A stretch of 64,000 nucleotides of DNA from Jiella mangrovi (GCF_017815135.1 NZ_JAGJCF010000015.1:81022-145021), one strand, 5' to 3'. Shown: positions 20,502-29,772, counted from the first letter of the stretch. The notes: a model not told the origin generated them from the letters alone. Program-made: numbers and translations.

Positions 20502-20519
20502 GTTTACGTAAAGGTAAAC
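20502..20519. promoter_or_regulatory. GTTTAC/GTAAAC inverted repeat upstream of DUF2147 copy 1
   Basis: GTTTAC and GTAAAC are spaced by 6 bp; inside is the perfect palindrome TTTACGTAAA. It lies about 55 bp before the TTG start of copy 1 in an otherwise GC-rich region, a position suited to an operator. No matching element was seen before copy 2. Confidence 0.3.
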
Positions 20520-20672
20520 CGTTTTCAGCGGCGAAGCAAAGGCTCGCACGTGGCCGCGTTTGCGCCGCTTCGTCACATGATCGGGGAAGCGGCGCGACCG
20601 TCACTCGCCGCTCGGCAGTCAACGGCCAGCCGGCGTCAGCCGTCCGCCGACGCCGCTTTGCAGAGTCTTGCG

Positions 20673-21011
20673 CTAGACCCGGACCCAGACCTGCGTCTTG
20701 CAGAAGACCTTGAGGGCGCAGCCGGTCAGTTCCAGCTTCGTCTCGGTGACGCGGGCCGTGCCGGAATAGGTGCGGTCGTCGCGCGGGTCGGTGACCTCGC
20801 CGGTATATTGTCCGGCCGAACCGCTCATCCGGCCGACCGACTTGCCCTTGTGCTCGCCGGTGATCACCGTGGCGCAGAAGTTGTTGCCGCAATTGCTGAC
20901 GCTGACGATGCCGCCGCCGGGGGCGCGCCACTTTCCAAGGATCGGCTCGGCGGCGAGCGAGGGCGTGGCGAAGCTCGCGGCGAGGGCGGCTGCGAGGATC
21001 AGGGATTTCAT
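20673..21011 (-). CDS. DUF2147 secreted protein, copy 2
   Basis: 112-aa DUF2147 protein with a clear signal peptide (MKSLILAAALAASFATPSLA, cleavage after SLA-A). The mature domain carries LGKWRAPGGGIVSVSNCG, TGEHKGKSVGRMSGSAGQYT and GCALKVFCKTQVWVRV; four cysteines match those of copy 1 and could form two periplasmic disulfides. ATG at 21011 has GAAGGA upstream. The tandem copy lies 222 bp downstream on the same strand, so a gene duplication is likely. Function unknown; family members are beta-barrel-like periplasmic proteins. Confidence 0.85.
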   Translation of the reverse strand: MKSLILAAALAASFATPSLAAEPILGKWRAPGGGIVSVSNCGNNFCATVITGEHKGKSVGRMSGSAGQYTGEVTDPRDDRTYSGTARVTETKLELTGCALKVFCKTQVWVRV

Positions 21012-21501
21012 CGGATCATATCCTTCGGTCATCAAATCGTTCGTTGCGGATCCCGGCCAAGCCGGCATCGTGTCGATGGTCCGCTGCAGGCAGCTCCGGC
21101 CGTCGCCCGAAAACCGTCGCGGCTGTGCTTCGCCGCCTCCGCGCCATGTCGTTACGACTGGAAACATGCGGGGGCCAACTCGCCGTCGCGGCGGCTCAAC
21201 CAGCGGCTGCCGTTCCTCCACCAGTTCGATGTGGCAAGATGGTGGCTCCTGCCGTTCGCTCACGGCCTTGTGTCATCGGCGTGTCAGAACAACGTCCCGG
21301 GACTGGCAGTTCTCGCGGCTTTCAGCTTGATCGGTGCCCGGTAGAGAGGGAAGGAGCCAACCGCGCTTTCTGGCGGTGCACTTTATTTGCCCTTGCGGCA
21401 GTTGCCGGCATTCACGGCGAATTAAGCGAAAATTTTAAGCGCCTCTTCAAGCGATGGCGGGATGATCCTTCCCATAAGAAACCAGGAACGGGACAGGGAT
21501 C
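21012..21501. other. Intergenic gap between divergent genes
   Basis: Upstream region of DUF2147 copy 2 (minus) and of the Sel1-like gene (plus). The plus-side 90 bp are A/T-richer and contain two TTAAGCG words (near 21424 and 21436) flanking AAAATTT, suited to a promoter. No gene seen. Confidence 0.4.
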
Positions 21502-21777
21502 ATGGCACATATCGACAACACCGCTTTCACCACCGCCACCGCGACCAGCGGCGCTGCCCATGTCGACGGCGCGGTTCTGATGAATCTCGGCCTTCGCGCG
21601 GCGCTGGGCCGTGATGGCGCGGTCGATCTCGTCGCCGCCCACATGTATTTCAACCTCGCCGACCGCAGGGGTGCCGAGGGCGCGGCGGCCCATCGCCAGG
21701 AAGTCGCCTGCGACATGTCGAAGGGTGAGATCGCCACGGCGCTTCGGGCCGCGCGCAAATGGTTGACGCTGCACTGA
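21502..21777 (+). CDS. Small Sel1-repeat-like protein
   Basis: 91-aa protein conserved in type among rhizobia. HMYFNLADRRGAEGAAAHRQ (about 47-66) resembles one Sel1/TPR-like helix pair (AHMYFNLAxxxG pattern), and the C-terminal MSKGEIATALRAARKWL is a second helix. The N-terminal part lacks motifs. It probably acts as a protein-binding adaptor, but no partner can be named. AGGGA lies immediately upstream of the ATG. It converges on the HisC-like gene. Confidence 0.7.
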   Translation: MAHIDNTAFTTATATSGAAHVDGAVLMNLGLRAALGRDGAVDLVAAHMYFNLADRRGAEGAAAHRQEVACDMSKGEIATALRAARKWLTLH

Positions 21778-21844
21778 GCGCGCCGATCGCGAGGCCCTGC
21801 CGGCTGCTGCCTGCCGCCGGTGCTCCATCTATCCAGCTTAAGGC

Positions 21845-22957
21845 TCAGGTCGCCGTGGGGCGACCGACCTCGGCGATGGCGCCCATGAGCGCGTCCTCGA
21901 AAAGGGCGAGATCGTCCGGCGTTCCGACCGAGACCCGGATCATCCGGTCCAGCGGCTCGACGCCCGGCATGCGGATGAAGACGCCGCGCTTCAGAACGGC
22001 GGCCAGCAGCGTGCGAGCGTAGTCGCCGTTGCCGCCGCAATCGATCGCGACGAAATTGGTGGCGGAGGGAAGTGGGGTCATGTTCGCCCGCCGTGCGATC
22101 GCGGCCAATTCCTCGCGCGCGTGCGCGATCCTTATAATTGTCGCCCTGAGATGGTCCTGATCGGCGAGCGCGGCGAGCGCACCGGCCTGGGCCATGCGCG
22201 AGACACCGAAATGATTGCGGACCTTGTCGAACTGGGCGATCGCGGCCGGTTCCCCGACGACATAGGCAACCCGCACGCCGGCCATGCCATAGGCCTTCGA
22301 AAAGGTGCGAAAGCGCAGGAGGTTTGGCCGCATCAGCGAGATCGGCGGCAGGCTGCCGTCGGGCGCAAGGTCACTATAGGCCTCGTCGAGGACGAGGATG
22401 GTCTCTTCGGGGACCGCGTCGATCAGCCGCCCGATCGTCGCTGCGTCATGGACGCTGCCGGTCGGATTGTCGGGATTGGCGAAATAGAGAAGCTTTGGAC
22501 GGACATCCCGTGCCCGCGCGGCCAGGGCTTCGGGATCCTCGTGGTCGTCCGCCCGGTAGGGGACGAAGTCGAGCCGGGCGCCGTGGCCGGCGACGTGGTA
22601 GTTGAAGGTCGGATACGCGCCGTAGGAGGTCACGACCCGGTCGCCGGGGACCGCCGCGAGATGGACGAGATGGCCGAGCAGGCCGTCGATGCCCTCGCCG
22701 ATGGCGATGTTCTCCATGCCGATGCCGTGGTGATCGGCGATCGCGCGCTTCAGCTCGTATTGCTCCGGATCGCCATAGGCCCAGCTCTCTCGCGCCGCCT
22801 CAGCCATGGCTTCGAGCACCATCGGCGATGGGCCGAAGACGCTTTCGTTGGCGCCGAGCCGGGCACGGAACTTTACTCCCATGCGCCGCTCCAGCGCCTC
22901 CGGGCCGACGAAGGGGATGGTCGCGGGGAGCGAGCGGGCAAGGTCGGTAAACAGCAT
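21845..22957 (-). CDS. HisC-like histidinol-phosphate/aromatic aminotransferase
   Basis: 370-aa PLP aminotransferase of the HisC/CobD group. Seen: GANESVFGPSP at the N-terminus, FANPDNPTGSVHD (159-171), LDEAYSDLAPDG (190-201) and the PLP lysine in RTFSKAYGMAGVRVAY (Lys221). It may convert imidazole-acetol phosphate to histidinol phosphate or act on aromatic amino acids; it stands alone, away from other his genes, so I do not give it the hisC symbol. Typical length for the family. Confidence 0.88.
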   Translation of the reverse strand: MLFTDLARSLPATIPFVGPEALERRMGVKFRARLGANESVFGPSPMVLEAMAEAARESWAYGDPEQYELKRAIADHHGIGMENIAIGEGIDGLLGHLVHLAAVPGDRVVTSYGAYPTFNYHVAGHGARLDFVPYRADDHEDPEALAARARDVRPKLLYFANPDNPTGSVHDAATIGRLIDAVPEETILVLDEAYSDLAPDGSLPPISLMRPNLLRFRTFSKAYGMAGVRVAYVVGEPAAIAQFDKVRNHFGVSRMAQAGALAALADQDHLRATIIRIAHAREELAAIARRANMTPLPSATNFVAIDCGGNGDYARTLLAAVLKRGVFIRMPGVEPLDRMIRVSVGTPDDLALFEDALMGAIAEVGRPTAT

Positions 22958-23080
22958 TGCAGGGTTCCGGCGGTCGCGCGGCCGGCTTTACCGGCTGGCC
23001 GCGAGGGACGTTTCACGAAGGTGATGCGTCTTACGCCCAGTTGCCGCTCGCGAAAAGATGCGCGCAGCCGGTCGGCTCGG

Positions 23081-23608
23081 CTACTCGGCGATCGGCTTCA
23101 GGCCGGCGGCAAAAAGCTGGCCGTTCTTCTCGTAGTGGCGTGCCGATTCCCGCAGCTTTTCGGCCGCCGCCTCATCGAGCGTGCGCACCGCCTTGGCCGG
23201 CGAGCCGACGATCAGCGAGTTTTCGGGAAACTCCTTGCCTTCGGTGACGAGGGCGTTCGCCCCGATGATCGAGTTCCTGCCGATTCTCGCGCCGTTCAGC
23301 ACCGTCGCGCCCATGCCGATCAGGACGTTTTCCTCGATCGTGCAGCCATGGACGATCGCGGCGTGTCCGATGGTGCAGCCGGCAGCGATCGTCAGCGGCG
23401 AGCCCATGTCGCTGTGCAGGACGGCATTGTCCTGGACGTTGGTGGCTTCGCCGATCTCGATCCACTCATTGTCGCCGCGAATGACCGCGCCAAACCAGAC
23501 GCCGGCGCCCCGGCCGAGCCGCACCCGCCCGATCACCTGAGCATTCGGTGCGATGAAGACATCCTCGCCGATCTGCGGGCGATCCTCGCCAAGTTGATAG
23601 ACCGGCAT
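23081..23608 (-). CDS. Gamma-class carbonic anhydrase-family protein
   Basis: 175-aa left-handed beta-helix of hexapeptide repeats, homotrimeric in known members (YrdA, CaiE, CamH). The three metal-binding histidines are present: LHSDMG (His65) and GHAAIVHG (His82 and His87). Arg and Asp of IRGDNEWIEIG match the conserved catalytic-face residues. It may hydrate CO2, though many relatives have no shown activity. GGGAGG lies before the ATG. It is divergent from the SbcD-like gene. Confidence 0.9.
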   Translation of the reverse strand: MPVYQLGEDRPQIGEDVFIAPNAQVIGRVRLGRGAGVWFGAVIRGDNEWIEIGEATNVQDNAVLHSDMGSPLTIAAGCTIGHAAIVHGCTIEENVLIGMGATVLNGARIGRNSIIGANALVTEGKEFPENSLIVGSPAKAVRTLDEAAAEKLRESARHYEKNGQLFAAGLKPIAE

Positions 23609-23832
23609 CGCCGTCCTCCCGTTGGTTTGCTTTGCGGCAAGCTTGCGCGCCGCCGACGGCGAAGGTCAAGCATGGGCGCGACGTCCCGCCCCGAGAGACG
23701 AAATGCGGACCGGCTGGAATGCGTCTTCCCGAGAAAGCCGTTGAAAAGGTTGACGCCCGGCCTTGCGGTCTTGCACCCGCACAGGGTGAGGGCCACCGTG
23801 CGGCCCGCATCGACGGCGTTGGGACGCAGCAC

Positions 23833-24969
23833 ATGATCCGACTTCTCCACACGGCGGACTGGCAGATCGGCAAGCCCTTTGGCGGGTTCGACGAGGAGCG
23901 GCGGGTCGAATTGCGATCCGCGCGCTTTGCCGCCGTCGGGCGGATCGCCGCGCTGGCGCGAGACCGGGCCGTCGATGCCGTGCTCGTCGCCGGCGACGCC
24001 TTCGACGACAACACGGTCGCCGAACGGGACGTGAACCGCGTGCTCGACGAGATGGCGGCCTATCGCGGCCCGTGGATCTTCCTGCCCGGAAATCACGATG
24101 CGGCGGTGACCGGCAGCGTCTGGGCGCGGCTGCGCGGACATCTGTCCCGGCGGGGCCTTGCCAATGTCGTCATTGCCGACGAGCCGGCGGCGATCGATCT
24201 TCTGGACGGGCGCCTCGCCATCCTGCCGGCGCCGCTCGTCCGCCGCCACGAAGGTGCCGACCTGACCGGCTGGTTCGACCATGCCGAAACGCCGCCGGGT
24301 GCGGTGAGGGTCGGGCTTGCCCATGGCGCGCTGGAAAACCGGCTGCCGGAGGCCGCCGATGCGGCCAATCCGATCGCCGAGACCCGCACGACGACCGCCA
24401 GGCTCGACTATCTGGCGCTCGGCGACTGGCATGGCTTCCTCGCCGAGGTCGCTCCGAAGACGGTTTATGCCGGAACGCCGGAGCCCGATCGTTATCCCTC
24501 CAACGAGCCCGGCCATGTGGCGCTCGTCGAGATCGACGGGCCGGGCGACCAGCCCCGTATAGAGCGCGTGCCGGTTGCTCTTTATAGATGGACCGCGCGA
24601 AGCGAGCGCCTCGATGGCGATGCCGGCGGGCTCGAAGCGACGTTTTCGACCTTCGACGATCCCGGCAAGACGCTTTTGAAGCTGACGCTCGCCGGCAGCC
24701 TCTCCCTGCGCGAAAGGGTGCGCCTGGAGGAGACCATCGCCCACTGGCGCGACCGCTTCTTCTCTCTCGACATTCGTGACGACGACCTCTTCGACGAGCC
24801 GGACGAGGACGACCTCGATAAGATCGATCTCTCCGGTTTCGTCAGGACCGCGATCGAGGCGCTGCGCGCCAAGGCCGCCGACCCGGCCGATCCCGAACGC
24901 GAAGCCGCGCGGCTGGCGATCCGCATGGCCTATGTGGAGCATCGCCGGCTCTCGGGGACGGAGGGCTGA
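23833..24969 (+). CDS. SbcD/Mre11-like DNA repair exonuclease (YhaO type)
   Basis: 378-aa metallophosphoesterase. Motifs: HTADWQIGK (6-14; Gln where SbcD usually has His), VAGDAFDDN, FLPGNHDAAV, GLAHGALEN and ALGDWHGF. The C-terminal acidic stretch (DIRDDDLFDEPDEDDLDKIDL) could contact its ATPase partner. Start ATG at 23833 (MIRLLHTADW) matches the family; the frame is open upstream but overlaps the divergent promoter region. The next gene begins 1 bp after its stop, so the two form a tightly coupled pair like YhaO-YhaN or Mre11-Rad50. Confidence 0.88.
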   Translation: MIRLLHTADWQIGKPFGGFDEERRVELRSARFAAVGRIAALARDRAVDAVLVAGDAFDDNTVAERDVNRVLDEMAAYRGPWIFLPGNHDAAVTGSVWARLRGHLSRRGLANVVIADEPAAIDLLDGRLAILPAPLVRRHEGADLTGWFDHAETPPGAVRVGLAHGALENRLPEAADAANPIAETRTTTARLDYLALGDWHGFLAEVAPKTVYAGTPEPDRYPSNEPGHVALVEIDGPGDQPRIERVPVALYRWTARSERLDGDAGGLEATFSTFDDPGKTLLKLTLAGSLSLRERVRLEETIAHWRDRFFSLDIRDDDLFDEPDEDDLDKIDLSGFVRTAIEALRAKAADPADPEREAARLAIRMAYVEHRRLSGTEG

Positions 24970-24970
24970 G

Positions 24971-27634
24971 ATGCATCTGAAGTCGCTTCGCGTCACGGAA
25001 TTCGCCAGCATCATGGACGCCTCGCTGGAGGGGCTCGATCCCGGCCTCAACGTCGTCGTCGGCGACAACGAGGCCGGCAAGTCGACGCTTCTCAAGGCAC
25101 TGCGCGCCGCCTTCTTCCAGAAATATCGCGGGCGCGGCGAAGCGGTGGAAGCCTTTCTGCCCTATGGCGGCGACGGACGGCGGCCGACGGTCTCGGTCGG
25201 CTTTTCCCATGACGGCGCCGACTATCTGTTGTCGAAGAGTTTTCTCACCCGCCCGGCCGCCGAACTCGCCGGGCCCTGGGCGTCTCCGGTTTCCGGCGAT
25301 GCGGTGGAGGAAAAACTCGCCGAGCTGCTCGGCTTCGTTCATCCGGGGCGGGGCGATTCCAAACTCTCCGAGCACCAGGGCGCCTTCGGCCTTTTGTGGG
25401 TCGAGCAGGGTCGCTCCAATATCGGCCTCGACATCGGCGCGGGCCGCGACGCGGTCACGGCGTCCCTCGAAGGCGAGGTCGGCACGATCCTCGGCGGCGA
25501 GCGCGGCCGCGCGCTGATCAACGCGGCGAAGGCGCTGAACGACCGGCACTTCACCGCCACCGGCCGGATCGGCGCGAATGCGCCGCTGAAGGCGATCGAC
25601 GACGAGCTCGCCACCGCCCGGCAGGAGCTTTCGCAAAAGCGCGCGGCCTTCGGCGAACTGGAGCAGAAGCTGAAGCGTCTGGAGGATCGCCGCCGGGCGC
25701 TGAAGGGCTATGAGGACGCAAAGACGCTTGAGAAGGCGAGCGAGGCGCTGCGCGCGGCCGAGGCCGCCTTGCGCCGTGCCGAGGACCGGGACCGGGAATG
25801 GCAGGCGGCACACGCGGCGGTGAAGCAGGCCGAGGCGATGCGGGCCGGCGCCGTCGAGGCACTGAAGCGGCGCGATCATCTGACCGCGCAGTCCGCCGCG
25901 TCGCAGAAGGCGTTCGAGGCCGCTGCCGCCGATTTCGCCGAGATCGACGCGGCGGCCCGCAGCGCGGCCGAGACGGTCAGCGCCGCCGCCAAGGCCCATG
26001 ACGACGCGCGCGCCGCGCTCAAATCGGCCGAGGACCGCCACGAGGCCCATCGCCGGCGCGCCGATCTTGCCCGCGAGAGCGCGGCGCGCGACCGGCTCCG
26101 CAGTGTCGTCGAGCAAGCCGGAAACCTGGCCGAAAAGATCGCCGCCCTCCTTGCGAGGCGCGATCTCATCGCAATCGACCAGAAGGCGCTGACAGCCATC
26201 GACAGGGCCGAGCGCGCTCGGCGCGACTGCGAGGTGCGGCTGCAGGTCGCCGCGCCGGCGGTGACCTTCGAACCGGAAGCGGGCGGCGGCGTCCGCGCGC
26301 CGGACGGAAGAGCGATCCTTTCCGGTGAGACCCAGCGCGTCGTCTCGCCCAGCCGCTTTCTTCTCGAGGGTTTCGGCGCCGTGACGATCGAACCCGGCGG
26401 CGGCGCGGCCAATCTGGAATCGGAACTGCGCGAGGCGACGGGCGCGCTGGACAAGCTTTTGAAGGCATGCGGGTCCGAAAGCGAAGCCGATGCCCGCCGG
26501 CTTTTCGCCAAGCGTCAGGAGCTTGAAGCGGAGCTCAAACTTTTGTCCACCCGCCGGGACGCCCTCGTGCCGGAGGGGCTCGATGCGGCGAGGGCGCGGC
26601 TTGGCGCCGCCGAGGCGGCCGTCGGCCGGCTGACGGCAGCCGTTGCCGGCGAGCCGGACGGCGCCGGCAATCTGGCCGACGATAGCGAGACCGCAGGGGA
26701 CCGTCTCGTCGCCGCGCTGGAGACGGCACGCCGCAATGCGGCCGCAGCCGACGAGGCCCTGCGGATCGCATCGCGCGAAAGCGAGGCGGCGACCCTTGCA
26801 AGGGTCAGCGCCGAAAGCGACCTCACCCACTTCAAGTCGCAGGCCGAGCGGGCCCGTGCTGATGTCGAGGCTGCCGAGGCGGGCCTCTCGCGCGCGGCCC
26901 TGTCGGAGCGGCTGGCCGAGGCCGACGCGGATCTGGAAGCAAAGCGCGGACGGCTCTCTCTCACACAGCGTCAGCGCGAGGAGGAAGGCGCGGAGGCCGC
27001 CGAAGCCCGGCGCAAGGCGGCCGAAAAGGCGCTCCGCCAGATTTCCCAGACGCTCCAGCACTTGCGCGACGAAACCATCGGCCTCGAAGGCGAGGTGCGC
27101 GCGGCCGGCGGCAGCGGTGTCGGCGAGGCGGTGCAATTGCTGGAAGAGCGGATCGCCGATCTCGAACGCCGGCGGCAAAGGACGTCACTCGAGGCCGACG
27201 CCGCGCGACTTCTTTACCGGACGCTGCTCGATGCCCAGCGCACGGCGCGCGAACACTGGCTTGGGCCGATCAAGACCCGCGTCGCGCCCTTCCTGAAGCT
27301 TTTGCATCCTGAAAGCGATATCGATCTCGACGAAGAGACGCTCGAACTGAGGGGCCTGCGCCGCCAGGGCGTCGAGGAGCGCTTCGACCGGCTTTCGGCG
27401 GGTGCCCGCGAGCAGGTGGCGGTGATCACGCGGCTGGCGCTCGCCCAGGTTCTGAAGCAGGGCGGCCATCCGGCTGCGGTGATCCTCGACGATGCGCTGG
27501 TCAACACCGACGAACTTCGTCTCGAGCGCATGCATGAGGTGCTGCGGGCGGCCTCCCGCGAGCTGCAGGTCATCGTTCTGACCTGCCGCGAACGGGATTT
27601 TCGCGACCTCGGCGCGCCGATGTTCCGGCTCTGA
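24971..27634 (+). CDS. SbcC/Rad50-like AAA ATPase (YhaN type)
   Basis: 887-aa SMC-like ATPase. Walker A is VGDNEAGKSTL (30-40). Two long coiled-coil stretches rich in Ala, Glu and Arg run from about 190-420 and 500-760, and the C-terminal part has the ABC signature (RLSAGAREQVAV) and Walker B (AAVILDDALVNTDE). No CxxC zinc hook is seen between the coiled coils, unlike Rad50 and SbcC, which points to the YhaN group. With the upstream nuclease it probably processes DNA ends or hairpins. One base separates the two genes. Confidence 0.88.
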   Translation: MHLKSLRVTEFASIMDASLEGLDPGLNVVVGDNEAGKSTLLKALRAAFFQKYRGRGEAVEAFLPYGGDGRRPTVSVGFSHDGADYLLSKSFLTRPAAELAGPWASPVSGDAVEEKLAELLGFVHPGRGDSKLSEHQGAFGLLWVEQGRSNIGLDIGAGRDAVTASLEGEVGTILGGERGRALINAAKALNDRHFTATGRIGANAPLKAIDDELATARQELSQKRAAFGELEQKLKRLEDRRRALKGYEDAKTLEKASEALRAAEAALRRAEDRDREWQAAHAAVKQAEAMRAGAVEALKRRDHLTAQSAASQKAFEAAAADFAEIDAAARSAAETVSAAAKAHDDARAALKSAEDRHEAHRRRADLARESAARDRLRSVVEQAGNLAEKIAALLARRDLIAIDQKALTAIDRAERARRDCEVRLQVAAPAVTFEPEAGGGVRAPDGRAILSGETQRVVSPSRFLLEGFGAVTIEPGGGAANLESELREATGALDKLLKACGSESEADARRLFAKRQELEAELKLLSTRRDALVPEGLDAARARLGAAEAAVGRLTAAVAGEPDGAGNLADDSETAGDRLVAALETARRNAAAADEALRIASRESEAATLARVSAESDLTHFKSQAERARADVEAAEAGLSRAALSERLAEADADLEAKRGRLSLTQRQREEEGAEAAEARRKAAEKALRQISQTLQHLRDETIGLEGEVRAAGGSGVGEAVQLLEERIADLERRRQRTSLEADAARLLYRTLLDAQRTAREHWLGPIKTRVAPFLKLLHPESDIDLDEETLELRGLRRQGVEERFDRLSAGAREQVAVITRLALAQVLKQGGHPAAVILDDALVNTDELRLERMHEVLRAASRELQVIVLTCRERDFRDLGAPMFRL

Positions 27635-27914
27635 TTCGCTGGTCGGAAGCCAAAACCGCGTCAATGCGAAAGCGATGCCGAAACAGCCTTTCGGCCGTCG
27701 TCAAGCCAGGCGCAAGCTTCAATCCACCGCAGAACGGGCCGTCCGCAGCGGCAGCGACGCGGTCGGACCCGTCCATCTTGCGAAAAACCGCGAAAAACGC
27801 CCAGAAACGCCGGATCTGAGCGTGTGGTTACTGGTGGGTGAATGAAAAAGTGGCATCGGCGCAACAGGGGTGTGTCCAAAGCGTCCCAAGAGGCCCAGTG
27901 TGTCCTTTATGCGA

Positions 27915-27942
27915 TTGCATCGAATCCGCGTGTGGATATTGT
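27915..27942 (+). promoter_or_regulatory. Possible porin promoter in 428-bp gap
   Basis: TTGCAT (27915-27920) and TATTGT (27937-27942) are spaced by 16 bp, giving a leader of about 115 nt before the porin ATG. The assignment is weak. The rest of the gap (27635-28062) shows short overlapping frames without ribosome binding sites and no strong repeat. Confidence 0.25.
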
Positions 27943-28062
27943 CGCTTTCAGAAAGATCGCGGGGGCAAACGGCTTCGGACTTTCAAAGAGGGGATGGGGC
28001 AGGGAAGGCTGTCCTTCATACAAGGCCCAACCCTAACCTATTAATTGACTGGAGGTCAGGAC

Positions 28063-29271
28063 ATGAACATTAAGAGCCTTCTTCTCGGCTCCGCTGCGGC
28101 CCTCGTCGCAGTTTCCGGCGCCCGCGCTGCGGACGTCATCGTTCCGGTTGCACCGGAGCCCACGGATTACGTCAAGGTTTGCGACGTCTACGGCACCGGC
28201 TTCTACTACATCCCGGGCACCGAGACCTGCCTGTCGATCAACGGCTACGTCCGTTACAAGATCACCGCTTTCGGCGGCGTCACGGACGATGCAGGCACGG
28301 AATTCCTCACCAACGACGAGGGCGACAACTACTCGGTCAACTCGACCGTCCGCGTTCGTCTGAACTTCGACGCTCGTGAAGAGACCGAGCTCGGCACCCT
28401 GCGCGCCTTCGCTCGCGTTCAGGCCAGCAACGGCGGCGTTCCCGGTGAAGACGCCGGCTATGCGATGGACATGGGCTACATCCAGCTCGGTGGCCTGACC
28501 ATGGGTTACCTCGACACCCTCTGGACCGAGGACGACGGTCTCCTGACCGATACCGACCTCGCGCTCGGCGACTTCCAGGTCAACCGCATCTCCTACACCT
28601 ACGCTGCGAACGGTTTCTCGGCTGCGGTGTCGATCGAAGACGACGCAACGGGCGACTGGAAGCCCGACGTTGTTGGTCGTCTGGCCTATGCCGGTGGCTG
28701 GGGCCGCGCCTACATCGCTGGTTCGTATGACGAAGCCGAGCGTGGCGACGGCCTGCCGATCGCCGGTCTCGACAGCGATGGCGACACCATCTTCGGTGTG
28801 CAGCCCGGCCAGGACGGCGCGTTCGCTCTGAAGGGCGGCCTGAGCCTCAAGGATCTCATCGCCACCGACTCCGAGCTCCGCGTCGAGGGTGGTTACGCTT
28901 TCGATCCGTCGTCTTACATGACCATCGGCATCTTCAATGGTCTCGGCAGCGATGCTTTCGCCACGGCGGTCAGCACTCTTCCGGTCGAGTGGCAGGTCGG
29001 TGCGGGCTACGCCCAGAGCTTCGGCAAGCTCGGCGTCGCGCTCTCGGGTGCTTACGGCCAGACGTTCGACTACTACAACGACTCGGACGTCCTGGTTGCC
29101 GACAACGGCAAGTACTACAAGGTCGTCGGCAACGTCGGCTACGAGATCACCAAGAACTTCGACATGCTGGCCGAAATCTCCTACACCAAGCTCGACGCCG
29201 ACCTGATCGGCGACGACAGCGACAGCCTCGACCAGACGGCTGGCTTCATCCAGTTCGTCCGCTCCTTCTAA
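28063..29271 (+). CDS. Outer-membrane porin, Omp2/rhizobial Porin_2 family
   Basis: 402-aa trimeric general porin. The signal peptide is MNIKSLLLGSAAALVAVSGA-RA, cleaved before ADVIVPV. The mature start has the family block YVKVCDVYGTGFYYIPG and a second Cys in ETCLSINGYVRYK, and the chain ends in Phe (FIQFVRSF) as required for BAM-mediated assembly. Many alternating beta-strands and acidic loops (EDDGLLTDTDLALGD) follow. Start ATG at 28063 is set by GGAGGT 6 bp upstream. Codon use is strongly biased, as expected for an abundant protein. A strong terminator follows. Confidence 0.96.
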   Translation: MNIKSLLLGSAAALVAVSGARAADVIVPVAPEPTDYVKVCDVYGTGFYYIPGTETCLSINGYVRYKITAFGGVTDDAGTEFLTNDEGDNYSVNSTVRVRLNFDAREETELGTLRAFARVQASNGGVPGEDAGYAMDMGYIQLGGLTMGYLDTLWTEDDGLLTDTDLALGDFQVNRISYTYAANGFSAAVSIEDDATGDWKPDVVGRLAYAGGWGRAYIAGSYDEAERGDGLPIAGLDSDGDTIFGVQPGQDGAFALKGGLSLKDLIATDSELRVEGGYAFDPSSYMTIGIFNGLGSDAFATAVSTLPVEWQVGAGYAQSFGKLGVALSGAYGQTFDYYNDSDVLVADNGKYYKVVGNVGYEITKNFDMLAEISYTKLDADLIGDDSDSLDQTAGFIQFVRSF

Positions 29272-29302
29272 TCGAAGCGGCGAAAGCTGAAGCAATCTGA
29301 TG

Positions 29303-29333
29303 AAGGCCCGGCGCAATGCGCCGGGCCTTTTTC
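29303..29333 (+). terminator. Rho-independent terminator of porin
   Basis: Thirty bases after the porin stop: AAGGCCCGGCGCA pairs with TGCGCCGGGCCTT with no or minimal loop, running into TTTTTCG. The stem is perfect over at least 12 bp. Confidence 0.92.
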
Positions 29334-29540
29334 GTTCAGGCATTTCGATGATTGCTGTCTCGCCCTGGGGCAGGGCGGTTCTCAGAGCGCTCCGCGTCCT
29401 CTGAGGCGCCTGATTGCGCAACACGATGTTCGAGCGCCGGCCACGACCTGGATCAGAAGGCGCACCGTTCGACCCGACGTCATTCCCGGGTTCATCCGAG
29501 AAACTGGAACATACCGACAAAACAGAGGCTGAATCGGCGC

Positions 29541-29573
29541 ACTGGATGCTCGGGACGGGGCCCGAGCATGACG
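29541..29573. repeat. REP-like palindrome in 735-bp gap
   Basis: ATGCTCGGG (29546-29554) and CCCGAGCAT (29561-29569) make a perfect 9-bp stem, flanked by CTGG and GACG. The form is that of the dispersed 'CTGGATGC-CGGG...CCCG-GCATGACG' palindromes common in Hyphomicrobiales intergenic DNA. Degenerate pieces (GTCATTCCCGGG near 29480, ATCCCGGAATGTCAG near 29597) suggest several decayed copies in 29470-29620. Confidence 0.6.
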
Positions 29574-29674
29574 AACGCGATGAAAGCGGACGCCTGATCC
29601 CGGAATGTCAGGCACTCGATCTGTGCCGTTCTCGTTAGAACGCCGTGCGTCCGAGTGGACGATCAACGAATGCT

Positions 29675-29772
29675 CTACAGCACCCGGCGATAACTTCGCA
29701 TCGTCCGGTGCTGTAGATTCTATCGGGCGCGCCGGCTTATCGAAAAACCGGATTCCATTTTTTCGCTCGGCG
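29675..29772. repeat. Inverted repeat and rhizobial-type palindromic element
   Basis: CTACAGCACC and GGTGCTGTAG are arms of a 42-bp near-palindrome (29675-29716) with two mismatches. Directly after it, 29725-29772 resembles the 'TCGGAAAACCGG-TTCCACTTTT' element frequent in rhizobial intergenic regions. The remaining part of the gap to the glucokinase stop (29773-30006) shows no gene. Confidence 0.45.

Noticed and set aside
27842..28044. Several overlapping short open frames upstream of the porin
   Set aside because: They overlap one another in all frames, lack domains and lie in the promoter/leader region of the porin.
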